Source: Eledone cirrhosa (lineage: Eukaryota > Mollusca > Cephalopoda > Octopoda > Eledonidae). Taken from it: a stretch of DNA of 64,000 bases. Under the pieces are notes generated by a model that did no database searches, had not been told where the DNA came from, and saw only the letters and a program-made list of their open reading frames with translations. Positions 21,324 to 34,127 of the stretch are shown here, in pieces. Both the position numbers and the translations under genes were made by a program. The stretch is taken from contig OZ024747.1 of the NCBI GenBank assembly GCA_964016885.1, positions 8,527,283 through 8,591,282 on the forward strand. Direction: 5' to 3'. Positions within the stretch are counted from its first letter, which is position 1. Every line of letters starts with the position of its first letter.

Positions 21324-24300
21324 TTGAGGCACTTATATACACTATTGAGGGACTTATATACACTATTGAGGGACTTATATACACTATAGAGGGACTTATA
21401 TACACTATTGAGGGACTATCATACACTATTGAGGGACTATTATACACTATTGAGGGACTATCATACACTATTGAGAGACTATCATACACTATTGAGAGAC
21501 TATCATACACTATTGAGGGACTATCATACACTATTGAGGGACTATCATACACTATTGAGGGACTATCTTACACTATTGAGGGACTATCATACACTATTGA
21601 GGGACTATCTTACACTATTGAGGGACTATCATACACTATTGAGGGACTATCATACACTATTGAGAGACTATCATACACTATTGAGGGACTATCATACACT
21701 ATTGAGGGACTATCATACACTATTGAGGGACTATCATACACTATTGAGGGACTATCATACACTATTGAGAGACTATCATACACTATTGAGGGACTATCAT
21801 ACACTATTGAGGGACTATTATACACTATTGAGGGACTATCATACACTATTAAGGGACTATCATACACTATTGAGGGACTATCATACACTATTGAGGGACT
21901 ATCATACACTATTGAGAGACTATCATACACTATTGAGGGACTATTATACACTATTGAGAGACTATCATATACTATTGACGGACTATCATACACTATTGAG
22001 AGACTATCATACACTATTGAGGGACTATCATACACTATTGAGAGACTATCATACACTATTGAGAGACTATCATACACTATTGAGAGACTATCATACACTA
22101 TTGAGGGACTATCATACACTATTGAGAGACTATCATACACTATTGAGAGACTATCATACACTATTGAGAGACTATCATACACTATTGAGGGACTATTATA
22201 CACTATTGAGAGACTATCATATACTATTGACGGACTATCATACACTATTGAGAGACTATCATACACTATTGAGGGACTATCATACACTATTGAGAGACTA
22301 TCATACACTATTGAGAGACTATCATACACTATTGAGGGACTATCATACACTATTGAGAGACTATCATACACTATTGACGGACTATCATACACTATTGAGG
22401 GACTATTATACACTATTGAGGGACTATCATACACTATTAAGGGACTATCATACACTATTGAGGGACTATCATACACTATTGAGGGACTATCATACACTAT
22501 TGAGAGACTATCATACACTATTGAGGGACTATTATACACTATTGAGAGACTATCATATACTATTGACGGACTATCATACACTATTGAGAGACTATCATAC
22601 ACTATTGAGGGACTATCATACACTATTGAGAGACTATCATACACTATTGAGAGACTATCATACACTATTGAGAGACTATCATACACTATTGAGGGACTAT
22701 CATACACTATTGAGAGACTATCATACACTATTGAGAGACTATCATACACTATTGAGAGACTATCATACACTATTGAGGGACTATTATACACTATTGAGAG
22801 ACTATCATATACTATTGACGGACTATCATACACTATTGAGAGACTATCATACACTATTGAGGGACTATCATACACTATTGAGAGACTATCATACACTATT
22901 GAGAGACTATCATACACTATTGAGGGACTATCATACACTATTGAGAGACTATCATACACTATTGACGGACTATCATACACTATTGACGGACTATCATACA
23001 CTATTGAGGGACTATCATACACGATTGAGGGACTATTATACACTATTGAGAGACTATCATACACTATTGAGGGACTATTATACACTATTGAGAGACTATC
23101 ATACACTATTGAGAGACTATCATACACTATTGAGAGACTATCATACACTATTGAGGGACTATCATACACGATTGAGGGACTATTATACACTATTGAGAGA
23201 CTATCATACACTATTGAGGGACTATTATACACTATTGAGAGACTATCATACACTATTGAGAGACTATCATACACTATTGAGAGACTATCATACACTATTG
23301 AGAGACTATCATACACTATTGAGGGACTATTATACACTATTGAGGGACTATTATACACTATTGAGAGACTATCATATACTATTGAGGGACTATCATACAC
23401 TATTGAGAGACTATCATACACTATTGAGGGACTATCATACACTATTGAGAGACTATCATACACTATTGAGGGACTATTATACACTATTGAGAGACTATCA
23501 TATACTATTGAGGGACTATCATACACTATTGAGAGACTATCATACACTATTGAGGGACTATTATACACTATTGAGAGACTATCATATACTATTGACGGAC
23601 TATCATACACTATTGAGAGACTATCATACACTATTGAGAGACTATCATATACTATTGACGGACTATCATACACTATTGAGAGACTATCATACACTATTGA
23701 GAGACTATCATACACTATTGAGAGACTATCATACACTATTGAGGGACTATCATACACTATTGAGGGACTATCATACACTATTGAGGGACTATCATACACT
23801 ATTGAGAGACTATCATACACTATTGAGGGACTATTATACACTATTGAGAGACTATCATATACTATTGACGGACTATCATACACTATTGAGAGACTATCAT
23901 ACACTATTGAGGGACTATCATACACTATTGAGAGACTATCATACACTATTGAGAGACTATCATACACTATTGAGGGACTATCATACACTATTGAGAGACT
24001 ATCATACACTATTGACGGACTATCATACACTATTGAGGGACTATTATACACTATTGAGGGACTATCATACACTATTAAGGGACTATCATACACTATTGAG
24101 GGACTATCATACACTATTGAGGGACTATCATACACTATTGAGAGACTATCATACACTATTGAGGGACTATTATACACTATTGAGAGACTATCATATACTA
24201 TTGACGGACTATCATACACTATTGAGAGACTATCATACACTATTGAGGGACTATCATACACTATTGAGAGACTATCATACACTATTGAGAGACTATCATA

Positions 24301-27300
24301 CACTATTGAGAGACTATCATACACTATTGAGGGACTATCATACACTATTGAGAGACTATCATACACTATTGAGAGACTATCATACACTATTGAGAGACTA
24401 TCATACACTATTGAGGGACTATTATACACTATTGAGAGACTATCATATACTATTGACGGACTATCATACACTATTGAGAGACTATCATACACTATTGAGG
24501 GACTATCATACACTATTGAGAGACTATCATACACTATTGAGAGACTATCATACACTATTGAGGGACTATCATACACTATTGAGAGACTATCATACACTAT
24601 TGACGGACTATCATACACTATTGACGGACTATCATACACTATTGAGGGACTATCATACACGATTGAGGGACTATTATACACTATTGAGAGACTATCATAC
24701 ACTATTGAGGGACTATTATACACTATTGAGAGACTATCATACACTATTGAGAGACTATCATACACTATTGAGAGACTATCATACACTATTGAGGGACTAT
24801 CATACACGATTGAGGGACTATTATACACTATTGAGAGACTATCATACACTATTGAGGGACTATTATACACTATTGAGAGACTATCATACACTATTGAGAG
24901 ACTATCATACACTATTGAGAGACTATCATACACTATTGAGAGACTATCATACACTATTGAGGGACTATTATACACTATTGAGGGACTATTATACACTATT
25001 GAGAGACTATCATATACTATTGAGGGACTATCATACACTATTGAGAGACTATCATACACTATTGAGGGACTATCATACACTATTGAGAGACTATCATACA
25101 CTATTGAGGGACTATTATACACTATTGAGAGACTATCATATACTATTGAGGGACTATCATACACTATTGAGAGACTATCATACACTATTGAGGGACTATT
25201 ATACACTATTGAGAGACTATCATATACTATTGACGGACTATCATACACTATTGAGAGACTATCATACACTATTGAGAGACTATCATATACTATTGACGGA
25301 CTATCATACACTATTGAGAGACTATCATACACTATTGAGAGACTATCATACACTATTGAGAGACTATCATACACTATTGAGGGACTATCATACACTATTG
25401 AGGGACTATCATACACTATTGAGGGACTATCATACACTATTGAGAGACTATCATACACTATTGAGGGACTATCATACACTATTGAGAGACTATCATACTC
25501 TATTGAGAGACTATCATACACTATTGAGAGACTATCATACACTATTGAGGGACTATCATACACTATTGAGGGACTATCATACACTATTGAGGGACTATCA
25601 TACACTATTGAGAGACTATCATACACTATTGAGGGACTATCATACACTATTGAGGAACTATCATACACTATTGAGAGACTATCATACACTATTGAGAGAC
25701 TATCATACACTATTGAGAGACTATCATACACTATTGAGGGACTATCATACACTATTGAGGAACTATCATACACTATTGAGAGACTATCATACACTATTGA
25801 GAGACTATCATACACTATTGAGGGACTATCATACACTATTGAGGAACTATCATACACTATTGAGAGACTATCATACACTATTGAGAGACTATCATACACT
25901 ATTGAGGGACTATCATACACTATTGAGGGACTATCATACACTATTGAGGGACTATCATACACTATTGAGGGACTATCATACACTATTGGGGGACTATCAT
26001 ACACTATTGAGAGACTATCATACACTATTGAGAGACTATCATACACTATTGAGGGACTATCATACACTATTGAGAGACTATCATACACTATTGAGGGACT
26101 ATCATACACTATTGAGGGACTATCATACACTATTGAGGGACTATCATACACTATTGAGGGACTATTATACACTATTGAGAGACTATCATATACTATTGAG
26201 GGACTATCATACACTATTGAGGGACTATTATACACTATTGAGGGACTATTATACACTATTGAGGGACTATCATACACTATTGAGGGGCTATCATACACTA
26301 TTGAGAGACTATCATACACTATTGACGGACTATCATACACTATTGAGGGACTATCATACACTATTGAGGGACTATCATACACTATTTAGGGACTATCATA
26401 CACTATTGAGAGACTATCATACACTATTGACGGACTATCATACACTATTGAGGGGCTATCATACACTATTGAGAGACTATCATACACTATTGAGAGACTA
26501 TCATACACTATTGAGGGACTATCATACACTATTGAGGGACTATTATACACTATTGAGGGACTATCATACACTATTGAGGGACTATCATACACTATTGAGG
26601 GACTATCATACACTATTGAGGGACTATCATACACTATTGAGGGACTATCATACACTATTGAGGGACTATCATACACTATTGAGAGACTATCATACACTAT
26701 TGAGGGACTATCATACACTATTGAGGGGCTATCATACACTATTGAGAGACTATCATACACTATTGAGAGACTATCATACACTATTGAGGGACTATCATAC
26801 ACTATTGAGGGACTATCATACACTATTGAGGGACTATCATACATTATTGAGAGACTATCATACATTATTGAGAGACTATCATACACTATTGAGGGACTAT
26901 CATACACTATTGAGGGACTATCATACACTATTGAGAGACTATCATACACTATTGAGGGTCTATCATACACTATTGAGGGACTATCATAAACTATTGAGGA
27001 ACTATCATACACTATTGAGAGACTATCATACACTATTGAGGGACTATCATACACTATTGAGAGACTATCATACACTATTGAGAGACTATCATACGCTATT
27101 GAGAGACTATCATACACTATTGAGGGACTATCATACACTATTGAGAGACTATCATACACTATTGACGGACTATTATACACTATTGAGGGACTATCATACA
27201 CTATTGAGAGACTATCATACACTATTGAGGGACTATTATACACTATTGAGGGACTATCATACACTATTGAGAGACTATCATACACTATTGAGGGACTATC

Positions 27301-27797
27301 ATACACTATTGAGAGACTATCATACTCTATTGAGGGACTATCATACACTATTGAGAGACTATCATACACTATTGAGAGACTATCATACACTATTGAGGGA
27401 CTATCATACACTATTGAGGGACTATCATACACTATTGAGGGACTATCATACACTATTGAGGGACTATCATACACTATTGAGAGACTATCATACACTATTG
27501 AGAGACTATCATACACTATTGAGGGACTATCATACACTATTGAGGGACTATCATACACTATTGAGAGACTATCATACACTATTGAGGGACTATCATACAC
27601 TATTGAGAGACTATCATACACTATTGAGGGACTATCATACACTATTGAGAGACTATCATACACTATTGAGAGACTATCATACACTATTGAGCGACTATCA
27701 TACACTATTGAGGGACTATCATACACTATTGAGGGACTATCATACACTATTGAGAGACTATCATACACTATTGAGAGACTATCATACACTATCATAT
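21324..27797. repeat. 21-bp satellite array, 6.5 kb, with nested higher-order repeats
   Basis: About 308 copies of GACTATCATACACTATTGAGG. The 21-bp unit has no stop in one frame on each strand, so it yields 1.4-6.4 kb open frames of (RDYHTLL)n and (SIVYDSP)n. There is no ATG in the long plus frame, both strands are open, and no domain is present, so it is not called as a gene. Variant units (CATATACTATTGACGG, ACGATTGAGG) mark a 28-unit (588-bp) and a 78-unit (1638-bp) higher-order repeat. Confidence 0.98.
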
Positions 27798-27904
27798 AAA
27801 GTAGTATTGTGAAACAGACATACTAATTCGTGTGTTGTTAGAGTTCATGTTGGTAGTTAAGATATATATTAAGTGATGTGTGAAGTATATGATAAATTAT
27901 GTCT

Positions 27905-28060
27905 GTATATATACAGAATAGAAGTAACCAAAGTTGTGTAAATGTGAACATAGTATATAGACATGTAAACATGCTAAATATACTCATTTACCTGTAAATT
28001 GAAAGAAGGATAAAAACGATATTCTTGGGTAATTGAATGGGATGCTTTGTAACACTTGTT
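27905..28060 (+). repeat. Dispersed repeat bordering the 21-bp array, right copy
   Basis: TACAGAATAGAAGTAACCAA and CATTTACCTGTAAATTGAAA match the block at 21138-21290 with moderate divergence, in the same orientation. Confidence 0.6.
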
Positions 28061-28438
28061 CTGTCTCTGTTTATTCTGAGTTAAAATTTCACCTCTTGTC
28101 ACCTGATGGGTCTAACCTCACCCTCTATCATCATAACACTCAAGAAATCTCCTAAGAGATGTAGACTCATAGAAAGTCGGCAAAACGTATGTAATAACAA
28201 CAAACAACATATACAGCAACACCGTTGCTTCTGTACCAGTAATTAGTATGGGTTTAGTTATTGTTATGCATGAGAGTGTGTTTTGAGTATGATTCTGATG
28301 GGCATGATTAGTTTTTTTACTTTGTGTTTTGTGAGGTATGTATATAGGAGGTTAAGGTAGGGTTAGGGGATTTGACAGTATTTGTTTAGTTTAGGGATAG
28401 TGTTAAATTAGTTTGGAGTAGCTTTTTTGCATGTATGA

Positions 28439-28440
<2 letters not shown>
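28061..28440. other. No recognisable feature
   Basis: AT-rich single-copy-looking DNA with GGTTAGGG-like words near 28355, but no telomeric array and no coding frame. Confidence 0.4.

Positions 28441-28493
<53 letters not shown>
28441..28493. repeat. (TA)n microsatellite
   Basis: About 53 bases of pure TA. The 28494-28785 islands that follow are flanked by further TA tracts at 28633 and 28774. Confidence 0.95.
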
Positions 28494-28496
<3 letters not shown>

Positions 28497-28639
28497 ATAT
28501 ACCCTGTCATAAATGCAAAACAGTAGAGGTATGGGATTTGGTTTTTTGTAGTGGCCAATCATATACAAATTTAATTACATATCACATATGTTTCACTGTC
28601 GATCAGCTCAAAGGACGATCTAACAACACCTCTATATAT

Positions 28640-28672
<33 letters not shown>

Positions 28673-28799
28673 ATAAATAACAAAGAACGCCTATAGCATA
28701 TGCATATCTTTACTTGCTAACATTGTTTCATCCGCACTATAAGTGGGACTCATCAGAGCATAAAGGTTAATTACATATATATATATATATATAGTAATA

Positions 28800-28975
28800 A
28801 TAATAATAAACATTGCTAGGGAACGTCTTCCTGTTTTCCTTTGGTTGCAACGTTTTTCGAAATATTTACTTCTACGTTCACAGATTGATTTCTTTTAGTT
28901 TCAGAAGATCCCATTAAGGGTGAAAGCAGCGATTCTTTGCTTAAACTTTAATCTGTTATTTTAATAAATATATAT
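28800..28975 (+). repeat. Dispersed repeat D, copy 2 (longest)
   Basis: Runs from (AAT)n through AACATTGCTAGGGAACGTCT and GCAGCGATTCTTTGCTTAAAC to TGTTATTTTAATAAATATAT. Copies lie at 16108-16260 (inverted) and 50125-50195 (internally deleted). TA microsatellite lies at its left edge and short TA-rich sequence at its right. Confidence 0.75.
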
Positions 28976-29509
28976 CACACATATATGTTTTAGGCTAACT
29001 TTGAAAACACAAAGAAGAAAACTTTCTGTTTCCAATGAAACCAATAATAAAATTTAAGGTTGTGTGTCTAAGGCAGTTCACCATCTTAAAGATTATAATC
29101 TACAATTAGATTATAATCTATAATACACTGATGTGTTCAAACTAATGTCCTTGTCTTCGTTGTTGTAGTCCTAATGTAGTCCTAAGGTTGTTGTAGTCCT
29201 AATGTTTCAGAAGGTTCCGGTCTCTTATATTCTTTAATGTTCTCAGAATTCAGAGAGAAACAATGTCTTAACATTGGATCAGGACTGTTTCTGTTATGTT
29301 TGGACTATAGATCCTGAATTTCATTTATCTACTTCTTTGACCAATAAATAGGATTTTTTCATAAATCCTTTAGCATTTAAACCGGCCATATCCGGACGGA
29401 ATTCTCTCACCCTTTCTGTTCAAACTGGCCAAAACTGGTTGTTCATACTGATCTTAAGGTATTGTTCTCAAAAGAAATAATATCAAAATCTCGTAAATTC
29501 AATATTATG

Positions 29510-29727
29510 TGAGATAATTATGTGAAATAACGTGTTTACTGTGAAAATACAATAGTATATATAGAGTAATGTAAATGTTATGTGAGATATTATGTGAGGT
29601 AAAGCCTTTACTGTGAAAATACAATAGTATATATAGAGTAATGTAAATGTTATGTGAGATATTATGTGAGGTAAAGCCTTTACTGTGAAAATACAATAGT
29701 ATATATAGAGTAATGTAAATGTTAAAG
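29510..29727. repeat. 72-bp tandem repeat, three copies
   Basis: TTTACTGTGAAAATACAATAG recurs at 29535, 29607 and 29679. Being a multiple of three, the repeat gives a spurious minus-strand frame. Confidence 0.93.
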
Positions 29728-29729
29728 GA

Positions 29730-30050
29730 TTAAACAAACTACAAATTCAAAGAGAATGAATGTTTTGTTTATTTTTCTTTTCACTATGACACTTCTTCTC
29801 ATTGAGACTCCTCTGTATGTTTCACCTTTAATTATTTTCAAGTGTCATTTCAGTTTTAGAGTGCAAAAGAATGTGATTGCAAATACAAGTGGCCAAAATG
29901 GGGTTCCTACTAAGGGTCTTCAGATTAACATTAGTCAATAGGGTTCAGAGTTTAGAGAACAGGGAATCATTGCAGGCAGAGCCGCTCCACGTAAAGCTGC
30001 TACTGAGAGATCAAGAGGGTTACATAACATATTCACATCCATAAGCTCAG
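29730..30050. other. No recognisable feature
   Basis: Contains a 61-codon plus-strand frame (29756-29941) without recognisable similarity or splice context. Confidence 0.4.
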
Positions 30051-30059
30051 TTGATCTCA

Positions 30060-30810
30060 CTTGGAGACCAAACCAGATCATTTTGAAGATGGTTGATCCT
30101 GATAGGACTATCTGGATGGCATGTCTAACGACTCTGTCTCCATGACCCTCTCAGGAATAAGTGGGGAGGGTTTTAGAAGATTGGAAGTTACAATTTTGGG
30201 ACTAATAATGAATATAAAGAAAATCTAAGTCATGTTCAACAACCATGCAACAAAGTCCTCAGTTAACTGTGACACTATAAGAACAACTGGTGAAACTATA
30301 TATATCTTGGACACCTGATAAACATAAAATACAACCATTTTGAGGAAACAAAAAGACAAATTCAGGCTGGATGATGACTATTTGGTAAATTAAAGGATAT
30401 CATGGAAAGTAAAGTGCCACTATGTCTGGAAAAGAGAGTGTTTCACCTGTGTAGCATTATAGAGTAAAGACATGGCTGATGACTAAGAACAGGGAACAGA
30501 AGCTTAGAATAACACAAAGCAGTATAGAAAAGTGTTGTATTAGGAATCAATAAAAAGGATAGAAAAACTTGTCATGGGAGAAGGGAGCAAACAAAAGTAG
30601 AAGACATCATAAAACATTAAGAAGGGAAAATGGACGTGGGAAAGGTGGTACAAACAAATGACAACAGATGAAGTAAACTATAGAATGGAGATGAAGAGGA
30701 ACAGGTGGACATTGTCAAGAGAAACAGAAGAACAAGATGGAGAAATGGGATTGATAAGTTTATCAGCTTTACATGGTTGAGAGTGACTTAGGATAGGATC
30801 AATTGACTCC
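30060..30810 (+). pseudogene. Degenerate LINE reverse-transcriptase 3' region
   Basis: Many frameshifts and stops, but pieces are readable: NIKKT-like and VMFNNHATKSS (30210-30260), a TIYILDT-like segment, FGKLKDIMESK-like text near 30380-30410, and CLEKRVFH. These match, in order, the post-catalytic region of a LINE reverse transcriptase (usual order KTKVMFN, YLG, FGKLKDI, LKRKVF). Confidence 0.6.
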
Positions 30811-30963
30811 AGCATGGAAAAGACTTTGTCATGCAGTGATAGATAATGGCCATGAATAGTAATGAGGGGGGGGGGGGTTCCTAATATGAAAATATTTATA
30901 AACATCAGGTTGACTTAAGATACATTGACAAAATATGAAAATTGAAACGAGATTGTCCCAATT

Positions 30964-31150
30964 TAATAATTGTTTCTACTTTTGGCATGAGGCCAACAAT
31001 TTGAAGGGAAAGTCGATTAAATCGACCCCACTTCATTACTGGTACTTTATTTTATCAACCCTGTAAAGGTGAAAGGCAAAGCTAACCTCGGTGGGATTTG
31101 AACTCAGAATGTAAAAGACTGTTACTCTATGCTGCAGAGCATGTTGCCGA
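30964..31150 (-). mobile_element. tRNA-derived SINE, family A variant
   Basis: AATTGTTTCTACTTTTGGCA, then an extra GGGAAAGTCGATTAAATCGAC segment before the usual CTGGTACTTTATTTTATCAAC and the box-B complement GGTGGGATTTGAACTC. Confidence 0.8.
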
Positions 31151-31365
31151 GAGTAGAAACAATTATTATTATAGAAATGACTTCTACAGAACTAGAACTG
31201 TTTCATTCAGGAACTGATGATTTCTTACAAATAAAACACTTCTAGTCTTATAGACGTCAATTATATTATAAAATAAAGATGCCTACACTTCACTAGCATA
31301 TTGAGAACCTTTTTTAACAGTAATCCTCTCCCGATACATATCGGGAATCCACCTACTATATATAG

Positions 31366-31885
31366 TTGCTTCTTCTGTTGACAAAGAAGGGTTTCTCCCT
31401 GCATACAAAACGCTGGTTATATGATGCCTGTGTGAGATGCGCGATGCTGCATGGTAGTGAGACATGTACAGCAACGGCAGAGGATATGCGACGGCTGGAG
31501 AGAAATGAAGCAAGCATGCTCCGTTGGATGTGCAATGTCAATGTGCGTGAACGACCAAGTTTCGATGAGTTGAGAGAGAAACTGTGTATAAGAGGGATAA
31601 GTTGTGGTGCGTGGGAGAGAAGACTGCGATGGTATGGACATGTGATGCGCATGGAGGATGACCGCTGGGTAAAGAAGTGCCAAGAAATCCCAGTAGAAGG
31701 AATATGCAGTAGATGGAAGACCACGAAAAACCTGGGTGGAGGTGGTGAGAGGGGACCTCAGGTCGCTGAAGCTCACAGAGAAGATGACGAAGGACCGTGA
31801 CAAGTGGAGAGATGCTGTGCTGAATAGTACCCATCCCACCCTTGTAAGCAGGAAAAAGCGGCCGTAAAATGATGATGATGATTTC
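31366..31885 (+). pseudogene. LINE reverse-transcriptase C-terminus with SINE-like 3' tail
   Basis: Encodes GFSLHTKRWLYDACVRCAML, HGSETCTATAEDMRRLERNE, MLRWMCNVNVRERPSFDELR and RRLRWYGHVMRMEDDRWVKK. It then drifts out of frame near 31735 and ends CCCACCCTTGTAAGCAGGAA, AAAGCGGCCGTAAAATGATG. This is the same LINE family as 10512-10872, in the opposite orientation. It is 5'-truncated and frameshifted. Confidence 0.87.
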
Positions 31886-32083
31886 TATATATTAGTGCTG
31901 AAAGGTTCTGTCAAACAAATATACGGAACAGAGCATTCTATGCGAAGAACAGAGCTAAATGCGCAGTTGGAAACTAATGGTAGTGATGCATACGCGTTGA
32001 GGATATATATATATATATATGTGTGTGTATATATTTATATATATATATACATATATATACATATATATACATATATTTATATA

Positions 32084-32258
32084 TAGTGTAAACAAAGTTT
32101 CATACATTTAACATGTATTTGCTACCATTTTTGTCCACATGCCTGAATGAAGGGCCAACTTAAAAATACCTCCTCCGTTATACAGTGGTGGTCATGACAG
32201 CACCCCAAAACCATTGGTAGCACATATATGTTAAGTGTATGAAACTTTGTTGCCACTA
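32084..32258. mobile_element. Foldback/MITE-like element, about 45-bp arms
   Basis: The left arm (AACAAAGTTTCATACATTTA) and the reverse complement of the right arm (AACAAAGTTTCATACACTTA) match with few differences over about 45 bp. The core includes CAGTGGTGGTCATGACAGCA. TA repeat flanks the left side. Confidence 0.8.
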
Positions 32259-32346
32259 AATAAGCTCTCTTCTAATAGATTGAGCACTGTTTTCCTTGAT
32301 CTTTCATCTACAGATTTCTGTCAATGTATATAACTTCAATTCATAC

Positions 32347-32349
<3 letters not shown>

Positions 32350-32405
<56 letters not shown>
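32350..32405. repeat. (TA)n microsatellite
   Basis: Pure TA, followed by a unique island (32406-32600) and another short TA tract. Confidence 0.95.
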
Positions 32406-32409
<4 letters not shown>

Positions 32410-32599
32410 AGAAATTAAAAGATGGTTAAAAAAGTTCCATATATTTTATTATGCACATTTCAAAAACAAACATCATCCTGGGACGATAGTTGCGTTCTCA
32501 TCAGATAAAATAAGGTAACATGATATGATGCCTAAAAAAACACTTGTGAACAAGAAAATGTCTAGTCAACATAAAACTCACCCACCTCCTACATTATAT

Positions 32600-33170
32600 A
32601 TATATATACACATAAACACACTAGTTTTGCCCATCATATCACAGGTAATTTTTTAAATATATATTTGCCACTGTTGGTACCAGTAGGTAAATAAATAAAT
32701 TTGTATAAATATATAAATAAAAATAAACAACTAAATAGACAAAAAAAAAAAATAACTGAATTGATGTCTGCATTTGGTTAAAATAACTCCTGTTCAAACA
32801 CTATGAATATAATATTAAATACAGCAACAATGTGAGAATCAGGAAGGAAAAGAAATTGAGAAGAGAAATAAAATTGTCCTAATGTATATTCCATTCATCA
32901 AAAGAACAAAGAAAGGGTGAAAAGAATTAACCTAAACTTCATATAAACTGTTATAAGCATTCATTATGTGTGTGTGTGAGTTTGTGTGTGTGTGTGTGAG
33001 TTTGTGTGGGTGGGTGTGTGTGAGTGTGTGTGTGAGTGAGTTTGTTTGTGTGTGTGTGTGCTCTCTCACTTTGGTCGTTATGAATGCTCTTCCTTCAACC
33101 CATATATTAATTATTTCTGTACCTCTCTATATATGCTGTCAAGTATGACATTGGATAACCAACACATCAG
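32600..33170. other. No gene seen; GT-rich tract
   Basis: AT-rich DNA with a (GT)n/GAGTTTGTGTGTG tract at 32967-33060. No coding or repeat family is recognised. Confidence 0.45.
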
Positions 33171-33214
<44 letters not shown>

Positions 33215-33229
33215 AACAATGACGTCGAA

Positions 33230-33393
33230 GCCAGTAGGTTAGAATTTACTTCATTTTATTGATTGCATAATCGCTGTTATACGTATTCCAATGTTAACTG
33301 TTGTGTAACAGTTAGGACCTTAAAAGCTACCATCGAAATACGTAAACAGTAATTATGTAATCAATACAATAAAGTAAATTCTAATCTACTGGC
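33230..33393. mobile_element. Foldback/MITE-like element, about 42-bp arms
   Basis: The left arm GCCAGTAGGTTAGAATTTAC and the reverse complement of the right arm GCCAGTAGATTAGAATTTAC match at about 38 of 42 bases. The core contains a smaller hairpin, TTAACTGTTGTGTAACAGTTA (about 33294-33314). A TA tract lies at the left. Confidence 0.82.
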
Positions 33394-33429
33394 TAATGTT
33401 AAGAAGGGTATCCAGTTGTAGAAACTAAG

Positions 33430-33720
33430 CCAAAATATGGGCAATGTCACTCTGACCCATCTGGTCCCAGACTGGAGAGAAATGCACTGTGTTCCGTTGA
33501 ATGTATATTGTTAGTGTGCACAGTTGAATTGAGAGAAAACCTGGGCATAAGAAGAACCAAAGTTCCAAGTAGAAAGAAGATATGATAGGAATAAGATAAA
33601 GAAGACATTAGCAAAGGTAGTGAGAGATGGATGTTGGGAAGCTGAACTACATAAAAGACATGACAAAAGAGATAAGGATGACTCTGTACTGGAGAGAACT
33701 CAAATAACCTGATAATATAC
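33430..33720 (+). pseudogene. Highly degenerate LINE C-terminal fragment
   Basis: CTGGAGAGAAATGCACTGTG, TGTTAGTGTGCACAGTTGAA, TGAGAGAAAACCTGGGCATA and GACATGACAAAAGAGATAAG parallel the 31.5-31.8 kb LINE in order. Reading frames are destroyed. Confidence 0.55.
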
Positions 33721-33808
33721 AAGAAATGAAATACGTGTTGGACTTCTGTTAGTTTCCGACAACAAATGTTGTTCAAACAGTAGGACAGCCTACTTGTGAA
33801 ATTAATGT

Positions 33809-34042
33809 ACAAAACCTCACTTCAACATACATGGTACATTGTGAATGTTGTGTGTAAAATGGAGGTGTAACTTATCTGCTTGACCTACAAAACCTTACTT
33901 CAACATACATGGTACATTGTGAATGTTGTGTGTAAAATGGAGGTGTAACTTATCTACTGGACCTACAAAACTTCAGTTCAAAATATATGGAGCATTGAAA
34001 ACTTTACATGTAAAATGGATGTGTGACTTATACATAAATATA
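33809..34042. repeat. 78-bp tandem repeat, three copies
   Basis: ACAAAACC starts at 33809 and 33887, and a diverged copy at 33965. The first two copies are almost identical. Confidence 0.93.
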
Positions 34043-34127
34043 TATGGTATGTTAAGGATTGAACCATTACTGCAAACTGGATTGAAGCTGAATCCCTGTT
34101 TGCAGTGGTTCAGCTCTCTTGATCAAG

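Noticed and set aside
21408..27812. 2134-codon open frame of (RDYHTLL)n and the opposite (SIVYDSP)n frames as giant repeat proteins
   Set aside because: The frames follow from a stop-free 21-bp unit. Both strands are open, the long plus frame has no ATG, and there is no signal, domain or gene context.
28320..28400. Telomere-like GGTTAGGG sequence
   Set aside because: Only isolated GGTTAGGGG words occur, with no tandem TTAGGG array.
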